A DNA stretch of 64,000 nucleotides from Rhopalosiphum padi (lineage: Eukaryota; Arthropoda; Insecta; Hemiptera; Aphididae), in NCBI RefSeq assembly GCF_020882245.1, contig NC_083598.1:27565858-27629857 (forward strand). The letters run 5' to 3'. A program made the translations under genes and the position numbers. Under the pieces are notes generated by a model. That model was not told the origin of the DNA. It saw nothing but the letters and a program-made list of their open reading frames with translations, and made no database searches. Positions within the stretch are counted from its first letter, which is position 1. The number at the start of each line of letters is the position of its first letter. Below are positions 15,601-30,600 of this stretch, piece after piece.

Positions 15601-18600
15601 TGATTTAGATAATTTATTATTTTTTATTTTAGTTTTAAATGTATGTAATAATGTATGTCTCATTCATCCATTTATTATTATTCAATATTTATTTTGGAAA
15701 TGTATGATTGTTTAAGAGTACAATGATTATACGCTGGCGTAATTTGTATAAATTTTAAACTCGAAATAAAAAAAATATGAAGTACCTAACTAAAATGTTT
15801 TTCATACTTTAAAAAAAATATTTTCAAACAAAATAGAACTAATTCTATATTTTATGCAAGAAATTCTCCTATATTATATTAAAATGTATAAAGAATTCAC
15901 ATTTTATGAAAAACTCAGTTTCCGATTATATATCTTTCAAAAAACATAATCAGAAGATGTTCACGTTTATATAACAGGATTTCAAATTTTAGTTAATATA
16001 TATTTTTCAATTAAATAAAAAATTTCGAATTTTAAAATGCCTTTTCGAAACAATTTAAATGTTTTTTTTGACTATCATTGTTAGTTGCTTAATTTTATTT
16101 TCATTTTATTCAAAAGTAACAAAATAAAATAACTATATAAGCCTTTGACTGACTGTTACATTATTCATTAACCAATAATTTAAATAAAATATATCTTATC
16201 TGGTTGTCAGAAGCAAGCTCGAAATCATATTAATAAACATATAAATTATAAATAAATTGATTATATTTGCATTGTGCTCTGCAATTTGAAATATGAACTT
16301 TCGTGAATTTGTTTTATTTTGATTTTACTATTCTTTTTTTATTATTATTATAGGAAGTGGACTTAGCCATTGCACCACTCACCATCACTGCAGAACGGGA
16401 AAAAGTAGTTGAGTTTAGTAAGCCGTTCATGTCAACGGCCATTAACATTTTGATTAAAAAACCGTCCAAACACAAACCTGGAGCTTTTAGTTTCTTATCG
16501 CCACTATCACGGGAGGTGTGGATCAGCATCGGGTTCGCCTATGTAGCTGTCGTGATCGTCATGTACGTTGTGTCGCGGTTTTCGGCACACGCCACTGCTG
16601 CGGCTCACGTTAGACCGGTGCACAACAGCTACGGCGGCGGTGGTGGTATTGGCATTGGCAGTGGCGGCGGCGGTTTAGGTCATGAACTACAGCAAACCAT
16701 ACCACCGCCCCCAATGTTTGTTCATAATCCTTTTACGTTGGCCAACAGTATGTGGTTTGCAGTGGCAGCCATCACCCAACAGGCCTGTGATATCGCACCG
16801 AGGTAACTGTCTTTGTAAAATAATAACGTAATACTATTATAGTAAATGATTGCCATATTATAAGATTGCTTGCTGAGTAATTAAGTGTTGTTGTATATAC
16901 ATAATATGATAGTATACATCAGCGGTATGCCTAAGGTATTATTGTTACCTTTGGATCTATTGACACGTCACTTTGTTCGAAAATAATACTAAATATGTAG
17001 TGTACAAATAATATTAAAAAAAAACATAAAAACAAAATTATAACAAAGATTTCGTGTAAATTGCACAACCATATTTTTTTTTTTATTGATGAGATAGAAG
17101 TTATAAGACAAGTATAATGTGGTAATTTTGAAATAACGACTTATCATTTAAGATACTTTTTTATTATTAATAATTTATATGTATATTATAATTTAATCAT
17201 TATTTATTTATAGATACTATATTATGATATACGAACATAAATTATTGACTATAAAAATACTACAATTCGTACTAAATATTTATAAACATTATATTAGTTT
17301 CTGTGAGAAACGATGGAAGTATTGATCTTTTAATGATAGTCATGTTATTTTTATTTGCTAATGTTCCCAAAGTTTAAGTGACCCTTTTAGATTGTAAGTT
17401 TTATCTAATTGAAACTTTTGGGAGACCTTTTTTTGTATTCCATTTTTCCCTTTAACGCATAGAAAAACTACAAAAAAATAAATAAATAATAATAATAATA
17501 ATAACAAATAAATAAATAAAATCAAAATATTTATTATTGAGTTTTTGGGCATTAAATCTAAAAATCGATTTTGTTTATTCCGTTTATCTGTTATAATTTA
17601 AAATAAAATAATTATTGAAAGTAAAAATAGGTATACCCTAAGAATAATAAAACGATATACACTATTATGGTTGACAAAATATTAAGACAATTCTAAATGT
17701 TTGGAACTAAATAATACATTTTTAAAATTGAATATGTTTATTTGACATTGTACTTATAATAATTGAAAATTAAATAACATTTTAAGTATAATATGTTGTA
17801 ATTATGAATTTATGATTTCCTAATTTCTGTCGGGGTTATATCCTCCAAAGGGTTATGGTCTTTTGTAATGAAGATCCGTTTCACGTCTGTTATACATTTA
17901 TAATATAAGTGTTAATAGTGTTGTAATTATTATGATATAATATAGTTATACCTACCATAGTGAGATTAATATTTCCCTGATTTACATAGTTTAAATTTTT
18001 GTATGATGGTTTAAAATTTGAGCTCTGTATAATTCGTATTTTTCATAATTTATTAATAGTAAATACTTGTATAGTATTAATCATTCTTATATAATCAATA
18101 AATATTCAAAATATTTGATAATTAATTACATTTTTTAGATCTTAAAATTATTCAATAGTTTATTTAGATTATTTATTTTGATTATAAATGCTCATCAATT
18201 ATATCGAAGATATGATTTATCTTTACAAATTTAGATTGAAAAATCAACGATACTTATATGAACTTTAATACTATATATAATTGATTTAATCAGGAAACAA
18301 TATTATAAACGATATTTTTCGTTTAGATTTATTTTTTTTATAATTATTTTTAATTTGGACCAGAGTGATGAATGTATTAATTTTTGTATGTATGTTTAAT
18401 TTGAAACATTTTTCTTTGTATCTGAAAAATGCTAGAAAATGAGTAGAAAAAACTCTTTAATTTTTAATTATGGCAGTAGTTTTCGTTAGGAATCGTATCG
18501 AATTTGAGAACAAAAAAAAAATCAAATATTTTTTTGAAAAATTAATTCTATTTTTTTTTTGTAATTCAAATATGATTAATACATATTTAGCTATTTATAT

Positions 18601-21600
18601 ATATTTCAAATTTGTTATTATTGTTTTGTTTTCCCATACATATTTATAAATTTTGTTATGTTTGGTTTTAACTTGGTCATTTAAAAATAATTCCTTTTAA
18701 ATTGTACCACAATTACAAATTTTGACGAAATTGAATATTGAAACGAAGAAAATAATAATTTTTGTTTTTGGACAAAATAAGTTTAATATTTTACTGTAAT
18801 CATAATAATTATTATAATTTATTATATTTTCCCGTATAACTAATAAAAAAATAAAAATGTAATAAAATGTATTAAAATATTAATTTATTGTAATAAAAAT
18901 ACAGTTTTATAATAGTTATTATATGTTAAGTACTTCTGCTAATTTTTCTGAGTTATTTTTGTTATATTTATTTTCACAATTTAAATTTTCATACTTTTTC
19001 AAAAAATATTTACTTACTTTACTACGTTAGGTAATAAGTAGGTAATAATAAGTGTAGATACAAATTATGATGGTATAATAATTATTATTTATTATCATAC
19101 AATGTTTAATATATTTAGTGGCTGAAGCACATGAGTGAAATTATTATTTCCAGCTGAACTATATTATGTTATAATAACCTAACCTGGAAACAGTGAAAGT
19201 ATTATAATCTACATTGTATGTGCTCTTATCCTTTAAAACGAATAACATATTTTCAAATATATTTTTAAAGATATTTATTTACAATTCACTTGTTTAAATC
19301 CTTAAATCATTATTTTTAAATTCATTTCTTCGTGTTCTAAACTTGAACGTTAGTATTTATTCCATACTAAATTATAATTAGATTATTTGATCTCCTAAAC
19401 GTTTTTATGACTTTGTGCTTAAAAATACGTAAGTGAAAAGTTTGGAAATGATAAAAATGTTTACAGTTACAAGTATTTTATATTTTAATGTGTAATTAAC
19501 TTTCACGTTTTGGGGTATAATACTGTAAAACATAACCGTACTTAATAATATCTTAACAGTTATCTGGTACCTACTTTTAAAATTATATTACCACAAATTG
19601 TAGTCTTCATAGTGTAATACAAATTTTCCCTTCTTTTATATCTACCTTTTTGTATTATATATAATTGCACACATATAGATATAATATATTATACTTGACC
19701 TCTCTGTGTGCGCGTGTTGTGTTATTACCTACGTACATTTTCATTAAAATCGCTTGCGGTCCGCTAAAGAAAACTTAACTTGAAATTCAGAAATACTAAC
19801 ATAGTTAACATGTATATTTATGTGTTTGACCATCGTGATGGGAACGAAATGCAAATTACCTAAACGGAGAAGCTATGGAAAGCATTGAAATATTTGTTTT
19901 CCACTGTGACATTAAAACGGGAACAATAAATATCTAAATTAATAATATACTTTATAGTATTTCATAATCACGAAATATGACCATATCTATCTGTTCAAAT
20001 TATACATACGATTGAGTGATTCCTTGGACTTAAATAAACATTTATCGATTTAAATTACTTGTATTACTTTAAAATTAATTTTTTTAATTTATTGATTCAG
20101 TAGCAACGTTTATTCAATAAAAATGTCGTAATTAACAATGTAAATTATTACTATACTAAAACACAAGTGAGCTTATTAATTTCACAATATTGAATTTTTC
20201 TTTATATTTCTAATGGATAAATATATATTATATACTTTTAAAATGGTTATAGATTCCATTATTATTTTATGATGTAATATACCTAGTTTAATTTAATAAT
20301 TTTAATAATTTTATTAAAATAATTGATTGATATAATTAATAATAATATTAAAAATAGTGATAGGTAATTATGTCTTAACTTGTAATATTAAAGTCTTCGT
20401 ACTTCGTTAAATTTGACTGTCTTGAACTTAAACTTTCTTGAACTTACATTATAATTGAGTACTTTATGTAATGAGTGATTAAACTAATTGGTTTTATCAT
20501 TAAGGTTTTACTTGAAAAGTTTATTACCTGTAGATAAACAAAACCTACTTGTTGATGACAACATTATTAATGAACTATAATGTAAATTGCGAACATGACT
20601 AGGTATGTTAGAAAATCACCAAATGGTTTGAATTACTTCCAACTTGTATAAATACGATCTTAAAATATAAGAATAATGAGGTAATTTAAAATTGTTATGC
20701 GGTATACAAGTATAAAATAAACCAAATCCTTAAGTTATTTAAATCTATATTATTTATACATCACAAAAATACAATTTTATCATGAAAAGTAGACACATCA
20801 ATATTTAATCGCCTTAGTAGATTAATATAAGTACTAAAAATTACTTTTTAACCAAACTTCATGCTTTAATCCCGTGTGATAACGTCGGTTAGATGTAATA
20901 ATAAGATTACTAAATAATTACTATTGGTATTTAATGATTTATTAAGTCTTATCAATGTAGCATGATAAAAACCCTCATTATTATCATATTAATGAAAGAG
21001 CTATTTTATTTTTATTAACTTCTTAGAATATCGAAATACATTTCATAATGTTCTGCTATGATGGAACTCTGATTTACTTATGCAAATACTATTTCTAAAT
21101 TAATTGAAATATTAATATTAATAAAATATTATTTATGTAAGTTAGGTAAGGTTATTATATATAATAATGTATTTGTATTAAACAGAGTGTAACAGATATA
21201 ACTGACTTTTGGAATAGCTTTTGTTCTAATTAATATTTTCAATTTTTTTTTATTTATCATTAAGAGACTCTAGCATTACATGTATAATTTAATTTTTTTT
21301 ATGTTTAGTTTATAATACTGAAAATAAAAAAAATTGATTAAAATTTTTTTGTATACATTTAAAATAGTCAATTGTGAATCTGATTATAAGAATAATTTTG
21401 ATGGTAAAAATATTTATTGAAGTCAAGTAGTTTATTTTTTAGAATTTTTTTAAAATATCAATATTTTTTGATTAAATTAATTTGGAACGTAATAACTTTT
21501 TTAAAAGTGTGAATTTTGATAATTTTTTGACATGAGTATATTTCTTAAATTATTTACTCATAATATTTTATTAACAATTCTAAACGTATGACAAGAATAT

Positions 21601-24600
21601 AAATTGCCATCATTTTTTTTTTGGTCAAGTCTAGTTACATCCTATATACCACTAAAACAATTAAGCTACCATTAATAATATTAATTAATTAAAACATTAA
21701 TACAATTTATAAATAATATATTTAATTTGAAAATTATTATAAAAAATCACTTATAGAGTATTCTGAGGAAAAAAAGAAAAATGTCGTTTGTTGCTGCTAT
21801 AGATTCCCAGTTAAATCAAATCTACATACATATTTTATTTATTAAAATTTTCCAAATAACCCAAAAATATAAAACATTTTAAACATTTTTTTTTTTTTAG
21901 ATCAGGTCAATAGTACTATGCATTCTGTAATTGTTCGTATATATAATATAAGATAAACATAATATCAAGCAAAATACAAAAATGTAAAATGTATGTGAAC
22001 AGGTCATCTACAACTATAAAGTTATAAATTATTTTTATTTTTATAAATTATAATTTACACCAATAATGGTCACGAAATTAATAAAAAACCATAAATTCAA
22101 TTATTTTCATTATATTTGTGATGAATAATTATAATTTGTACTCGTATAATTGAAAAGGAAATCTTTCTAACTAAAAACATATATTTATTAAAAACGCTAT
22201 GTGCATTAGTCGTCAAGTAAATAGATTATAGTAGGTGGTTACTTTATTAATGAAAATAAAAATTTAATTAATATTGTATCTATACTATATGATAGGCAAT
22301 TAAATGCTGAGACTTTAAATAATCAAAATACATGTATTTACTTTTTTAACGTTTCATTACACATTCCGTATGTATTTTATTAAAACATTTGAAATTTGAC
22401 ACTATACATATTACATTTTCATATGTTACACAACTATATTTAATATACCTAAAATAATTACTTTATTAACATAGTCCGTTATTGACTAGAATTGTATATA
22501 TATATTTTTTACATTCTTTTAAAATACATCCTATTATTTTGAGTTCTGACATAATTTTTTCGATGAAGTTATTAGTTAAATATTATAAGTATTTATCGTT
22601 TTTTCAGAATTTGTGTAGAAATTATTTTTATTTTCTTGAATTAAAATATAATTTTCATTAAATAAAGAGCGTTTGCTATATAACAGGAAGAACTTTCATA
22701 ACTTGTTGTTTAAAAAATATACCAAATTCATATTATAAAATATACAACAGAAGCTCTTGAAAATTAAAAAACTTTGTGCTTCTACGCGATTTGATAACTT
22801 ACATATTTTTTAAACGATAATATAAACTTGTTAATTAAAATTTAATTTTAATTGTTGATATAATTATGTATATTGAAAAAGTTTTTTTTTTAATTATCGA
22901 ATGTTATTTTTATAAATACACAATTTTTTTTTAAATGTTTAAAATTGTTATACATGATCTTTCATGGGCTGTTCATATCAAAAAGATATGTCACAGTATA
23001 TTTAAAAGCATTACAATTTCAATGAAATTTTCAAGTATATCCATAATCTTGAACATTATAAAATTATTTTGTAATTAGAAATTCATGGAAAATCTTATTG
23101 TTTATCAAAGATTTGAAAAATGAATGCAATATTCTTCATAAAATATATTGTTTAAACTAAATTAAAAAAAAAAATTCTACCGGAGAGTTGAATTAATTTC
23201 TTAATGACTTAGGAGCGTATTAAATTGTTATGACATTGCATATTAAACCGTATAATAACTATTTAATTTCAAACGATTTTTATATTTTGTTGTAATTAAA
23301 TAACGAATAGCCGCAGACACTTAAAATTTTTACCAAACGTTTAAAAATGTTAAATAATTTTCTATACATCATGATGTTTTGTATAAATATTAATTATATT
23401 ACTATTTTTGAATTAATTTTTAACATTTAAAATCTTCGATTTTTCTATAAATGTTAATAAATATTTTTAACTATAATACAAATGTTTGAAAATTTAGTAT
23501 TTAATCCCATTGAAGGTTTTTTTAGATATATGTAAAAATATTATGAATACATTGGCAAATTTTTTTTATAAATATTTTATGTTCAATTTTTTTTACTTAT
23601 TTCGTAAATATCACGAAAGTATTTAAGTTTTTTTGGAGTTGAAAATTCGCAAAGTGTGTTACTTGTAGAGCTAAGGTTTGAAAATCTAATACAAAGTTCC
23701 TTTTAAGTTGAACATATTAATTAAACAAAAAAAAAAATCTAAAGAATATACGAGCAAATTTTTTTTATAGAAATTTCAAGTTAAAATATATATTAATTTA
23801 TAATTTATAATTATTAATATGTTTATCTAAACATTCTAAACTATGAATAATGATATTAATTTTTTTTGTTATAATTCAAAAACATTGTTCATTGGAAATT
23901 TAACTTTTACTTATAATGGTATGTTTTATAAAGATGACGATCTTTTCAAATGCAATGTTTTGGCAAAAACTAATTTGATATTTATTCAGTGTTTAATTCA
24001 TATAAGTAATTACTAATAGAAAAATTAATTACTTTGCCTAATAGTGATTAAAACAAAAAACAGAGCATTCACTATATTTAGTGATGTAGAATGATAGACC
24101 GTCTTCACTCAGAATCGTTTTTCGTATACGACGATATAATACTATTGAATTTAAATGTAATATATATACAGTAAAACTTACGTTAACACGGTTACCTTTA
24201 TGTAACAATCAATTGTTTTGGTCCCATAAAGTGTTATGGGAAAAATATATAAACACCTATATATAGCGACCACTCTAATTGACGGTCAGCATTTATAAAT
24301 ATGCCAAATGGAAATGGAAAAATGTTTAATTATTTTTACAGTTTATCTTAACGAACATTTGTAATGTTGATAACGCCATGAACACTTGTCTGTGTCTGAG
24401 TATTTTATCATTAGTATTGCGTGTATGTTGAAACGTTTTGAAGTACGTATTTTTAGTTTCAATGGCATACAAACGAAAACATCTAACTTTATTGGAAAAA
24501 TCAAATTGTTAGATTTTTACCAAAAAGAAAATATAAGTGCACGTGATGCACGAGTTGCAGATAAATTTGTAATAGAAAGAACTCAAGCCACCAAATTAAT

Positions 24601-27600
24601 AAAAAATAAAAAACAATTTTAAAATTATGTAAATCCCTCGGTAACGATCAAATGAAAACTATAAAACGTCGTAAGACCGCAGGAATTTATTTTGAATAAA
24701 AATGTTTAAATAATAAAATTAATTTAAAACAAACTAATATAACTCAATTTTTTTAATTTCAATAATTATAAAATCTTATATTAGTTTTTTTTTAAATTTT
24801 AAACTGCACCTACATTATTTCGAAAATTATAAATACATTTTTTAGCACCCATATTCATAAGTGTTATTTAGATGGTATATATTTTATTTTTAATATTTGC
24901 ATGACCTCCATATAGAGGTAATCTGGAAGATAATATTGAACTTATTTCACCTCTGTTATACGGGCATCCTAAATAGCGGTGTCATTATATTTACGGTCTT
25001 TTGATGACCTTTATATTATATAGAAGTTCTACTGTATTACAGTGACTTATTCGGAACCTTAAATACAGATGAGCAGCTACTTTTTTTTATTATCGAAATC
25101 TGATTTTGGGAATTTTTAACATAATTAAAAACTGTATTTAGGAATAAATAAGATTTTATTATATCATTTTAGGAGTATCCTATAGCGATACAAATGTCTG
25201 TTTTTCAAATGAAATCCACATTTTTTGCTTTAAATTCTTCAACATTGTTTTTTTTAAATCTTGATGTAGTTATCCAAATTAAAATTTGGACGAGTAGCTT
25301 CAGGGTTATATAACATATTATATGCACTGTGAATAATATAGTCTATGGTACTACCTGAGAGCGCTCGAATACGATTATACAAACAATTCAAATAAATATG
25401 AATGTTTTATTTGTTTAGTTATATTTTTAATAGTCATTATTCAGGAAATTATTAAAAATATTAAAATTTCAATAAATGAATATATATTATAGTTTACCTA
25501 CTATATTTTTTAAATCAACTTAAAAGCAAACTATATAATATTCTTCCTGTTTATCGAATTTCTTATTGGAGTTTTTTCACAAGTATAAACAAATAATGAG
25601 TATTATATTAAATAGCAATATATTTTATGTATTAGCATAATATCTATAATCTATAATAATAATATAATATGTATAACCATAATATTACTTACTACCCGTT
25701 ATTATATTTTAAGAAAACGCCGAAAATACTAATAAAACAGTGTATAACTTTATGATAAAAATAGTTTAAAATTATTAAAAATGTTTTGAAAATTTTATTT
25801 ATATAGCGGACAATAAAAAAATGTATTCACAATAGTGAAAAGTTCCTAAAAATAATATGTTTTGAATTAATACAAAAACTATTTTTTGTTTAACTATATA
25901 TGATACTTTTTACTTGATATTTTTACTTAAAATGATTGTAAGAAATTTTAAATTTGTATTTTTAAACTTTAAAATTAATCTAAATATTTTGAAAGTGTAA
26001 TAACACTTTAAAATGATAATTTAAGTATAAACATTATACAATGTTTCAAGCTTTAGTGTTAATATTTGTTGAATAATTATATAATAACAAAAATTGTTAA
26101 GGGATAAAATGTTTATTAGATAAACGTTAATATATATTCAATGTCGTCATAATTTTAATAGTTCGATCGTTTATAAAAAAATGTATGATTTATTATCAAT
26201 TTTTTTTTTTAACTACAATAAGTTTGAAGGAAACACTATAATATATTAATACATACTAGGGTTTTTTGACTGAGTATGAAATTTTTAAAAACTTTAACTA
26301 AATAAAGTCAAAAATTGTAATAATACTTATAAATAGCTAAAAAAAAAAAAATTCTAAAGCATTTTAAGGATTTTACTATGTCAGTCAAATGCTAATAAAA
26401 ATATTTGATGAGAACTTCAAGTATTTACGTTTATTTATTATTGCACATATTATTTTAAAGTTTATATAATAATATGAAATTATTTTGTGTATGATGTATA
26501 TTATTATTATTATCGCACTTTCATCTTATTTTACGAAATAATGAAATTTTTAGAGATGAAGGATCGAGGAGTCATATTTTATGTTAGCTCATTTATTTAT
26601 CATACCTATAATACGTTAACTCTAATTGTATAATTATAAATTGATAGTCTATAAAAAAAAATGAGTATTAATAATATGATAATAATAATAACATTGTTTA
26701 TGAACCTGTGTGCATAGGACTACACCAGGACGTATTGTTGGAGCCGTTTGGTGGTTCTTCACTGTGATATTGATATCATCGTACGTATCTAATTTCACCG
26801 CGTATTTGATCGTACAAAAAATGTCCACACCAATCAGTACACCAGAAGATTTAGCTGCACAAACAGAAATTGAATACGGAGTTCTTTCTCATGGTTCTAC
26901 GTGGGATTTTTTCAAAGTAAGTAATACACTTGATCTGTTGTTTTTAATATCCAAATTTATTTTTATCAATCAAAACACCTTAGATATTATATGACTATAT
27001 AAATGATAAGCGTAATAATTATAAATTGTCTACGAATCAATTGGTAAATCAATACTTTAAACTATAATTTATGTATTGTTATCATCATACCTTAGGACAA
27101 GATGGTTGACTTAAACGAACGTAAAAAATATCAGTATAAAAATGAATGCATGTTAAGCATCGTTTCACATAGATTTTTACATTTTAAAATAATATTTTTC
27201 ATAATTTTAGAACAACAATTTTCACTAAAAAAAAAAATTTACAATTTTGATTATATTTATATTATACTAGTGAACAACCTAAGGCAAACTTGTTTATATG
27301 TATTATTTTATCGTTCTGAATACCATACTATAGCTAGTGACACGGGTTTCATTATTATTTGTATTATTCTGCAGGAAATAATAAAAAAAAAATCTTATTT
27401 TTTATTCAAAAACTTTATGTCTGGTAGTGACTTTGTCATCGTTGAAGTTTGGAATTATTCTCAATACTTGATTGCCCCCTTTAATAAGTTGTTTATCCAA
27501 CGAAGTCTGCAAACGTCAACACCATTAAATTCAAACCACCAGAACTATAGAGATAAATTATTCACTGAATTCATTTTGTACTTGCTTTTTTTGAAAATTT

Positions 27601-30600
27601 AATACTTTTCCTCTATAACCTTGAATACATTTACTGTGGGATACGTGGAAAACGATAATAGAAATAAAAATAAAATCCATGTACGTAAAAGGCGTTGAAC
27701 TAATATATAATTTCTCATTACGTGTTCAAGTTTTGAGTTCTATCGACTATAAACCGAAGGTCTGGTGTGACTACTTTTTTTTTCAGCAGAAAACTTTTCG
27801 TTTCGGGCCATTCACTATGGTAGTTTCTTATAAATGTTTTTACTTCACATAAAACAAAAAAAATAAAATCATAAAAAGGATAAAAGAAAAACTGAAAAAA
27901 AAAACAATCGATTACTGAATCACTTACAATCGATCGATCTAACTAATTTATAAAATGGAATTATGAATAAATACATTTAAAATTAAGATTACATAGAAGA
28001 TTTTTTCAAATACATAAGACGTAATTTATTTTATTAATGAAATCATTACTTGATTTTTGTTTTAATACCGTGTTTAATTTTATATCATTACTCAATTAAG
28101 ATTTTATAGATGTCGAGAAAAAATAATTTAAATTATTTTCAAAAAATATGTATGGTTAAATCATCTAAAATCATATAATAAGTGTAAAATGTACCTAATT
28201 GGTAACAAGTTGACTAAAGTTTATTTAACTTTTGATAATAGAAAATGTTAACTATATTTTGCTACATTTCTATCGTTTTAGTCATTAAGTTGAAAAAATA
28301 AAAATTAAATTTTAAACGTGTTTCTTATATTTGTTTAATTATTATATAGAGATCACATAGTTCGTTATACAGTAAAATGTGGCAGTTCATGAACTCGCGG
28401 ACACACGTGTTCGTGGATACTTACGATGAAGGCATTCAACGAGTAAGGAACTCAAATGGCAAGTTTGCTTTGCTTATTGAGTCCCCCAAAAATGACTTTG
28501 TGAACATGAGGAAACCCTGTGATACAATGAAAGTCGGACGTAACATAGACGTTAAGGGCTACGGTATAGCGATGCCACTTGGGTCTCCGCTAAGGTGAGA
28601 CTGATCTATTTTCTTTTATATATAAAATATATATTATTGACAAATCTCGTTTGGGGCTTTTGGGAAATAAGATCACCGATAGATGTGAGGTACGGGTAAA
28701 GGGACGCAAGTGGGAATATTACGCGCGTCTTTCGGTTGAATGACTCTCTCAGATTACATTCCGCGAAATCACATTTTCCAAGACGAGAGTCTGATATGAA
28801 AAAGAAAAAGAAAACCCAATTTTCTGCGACACATTTTTGATCATAAGAAAAATAAATGCACACATACATATACATATATATATATATACATGTTATTATA
28901 CACACACATTATATAATATATATATATAGAGAGAGAGAGAAAATCATATATTATATATTATATAATATTATAGACGTGTCTATTCAATGAGATTTATAAT
29001 AACCACTGGTTAACTGCAGATTTTAAAACGTTGGTTACTATACCTATGTCCTTGTAATATTTTTATTAAAATATTCATGATAAAAACTGAAGTTTCTCTA
29101 ATGTCATTCTGATGATATCCACGTTGCATTAAATTTATTTAGGATGTTACTAGGTGATAATTTTAAACGATTTTCAAAAACATCCAGAAAAAAATGATTT
29201 AAAATATATAGTTATTATTTTTATTATGTTAAATTGTAGAAGTGTTATTATTGAATTCAATTTTAAACAGCGGGTGAACAAAATTAATTAAAACTCAGAT
29301 TTATTATTTTTATAATCTGGTAGGTACATATTGTCCACCCCGCAGATTTTATTTAGTATAACATATTAATATTTTAATAAAATATTATGTACTAACTGGG
29401 CTATACAAAGTTAATTAAAACATTTCAATTATTCAAAAAAAGTTTGTCATTAGATAATAATGTGTATCCAAAAATAGGACACAACTTCCAATTACATACC
29501 CAATAACATTGTTGGAGGCTATGACAGTAGATGCAAAGTGACATTTTATATTATATGCTTATGTATACTGTAATTAATAATGTAAATATAGGTAAAATGA
29601 TAATTTATTTATCATTATTAAAAATGCCATAAGTTTAGTATTTGCATGTATTTAAAAAAATGAAAAGTTTATTAGGTTCAATAGAAATCTATTACATATT
29701 ATACTAGGTGTAAAAAATGTTGTATTGTTACTTTGCGTAGTTATTCTAGCAGCTAGTGGACCATTGGTTATTTGCAGATTTAGAACTAAATAATACATTT
29801 TTATAAAATGATAAGATATGTCTATAAATATAATATTTGATATTATTTTAATAATAATAATAATACTAATAATATTATTTAATAACAATGTTAAAGGAAT
29901 TGAGGGTTATTTATATTTTGTTGAGTAAGTTGGCGGCTCGTTTGTCTTCACTCATGGTAGTGATTGAGTTTGAGTCGTAGCAAAGTTCTTCAGACAATAA
30001 ATTGAGAAGTTTAGAGCTTTCTCTAACATGAAGGTATTCCATGAATGAATATGTGAATATGTGTGTTAATATCAAGTTGCACTATGTATATGATGTATAT
30101 ACTATATAGTGTATATAAATACCTATATCCTATATATTCTTTAGACATAAAAATGTGAGAAACTTACATGTAGCTGATGTAAAATTTGGTGATTGAAGTT
30201 TGGAGCTTACTATAACCAGGACTTTAGATAAACACATTTATAAGAGCTTTTTGGATCTTTTTGTTGTATATATAAAAATTCTAATGTATCAAAAAGGAAT
30301 ATACGTTTATTATTAAAACAGGCAGATATGAAATTCATCGGGGTAACATAATTTCTAAAGTTCATACCATTTATGATAAATAACTTTTATCAAATAGTTA
30401 AAAAATTTAAATACTTTTTTTAAACTTATAAAACAATATGATATAATATTTGTATGTATTTATTTTTTATTATTGTTTATTTGTTTCTTTTTAGTAAGTA
30501 ATAAATCCTTTGTATTTTTGTTTTAATGGTTTTATATATAAACAATATTCTCGTTCAACATTGTTTTACCATCCGATCGAATCCTATAAGCGATTTATAA

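Larger units (their letters stand above)
16803..26717 (+). other. Intron F-G (9.9 kb)
   Basis: Largest intron, between the pore (M2) and M3. It carries a pair of diverged direct repeats at about 23470-23800, a sequence at 24081-24130 that looks like a transposon end, and the pogo-like remnant at 24169-25034. I looked for a second M3-type exon with the canonical SYTANLAAF peptide and saw none. Confidence 0.8.

Noticed and set aside
16314..16529. Minus-strand open frame opposite exon F
   Set aside because: It is the antisense shadow of the receptor's ligand-binding segment.
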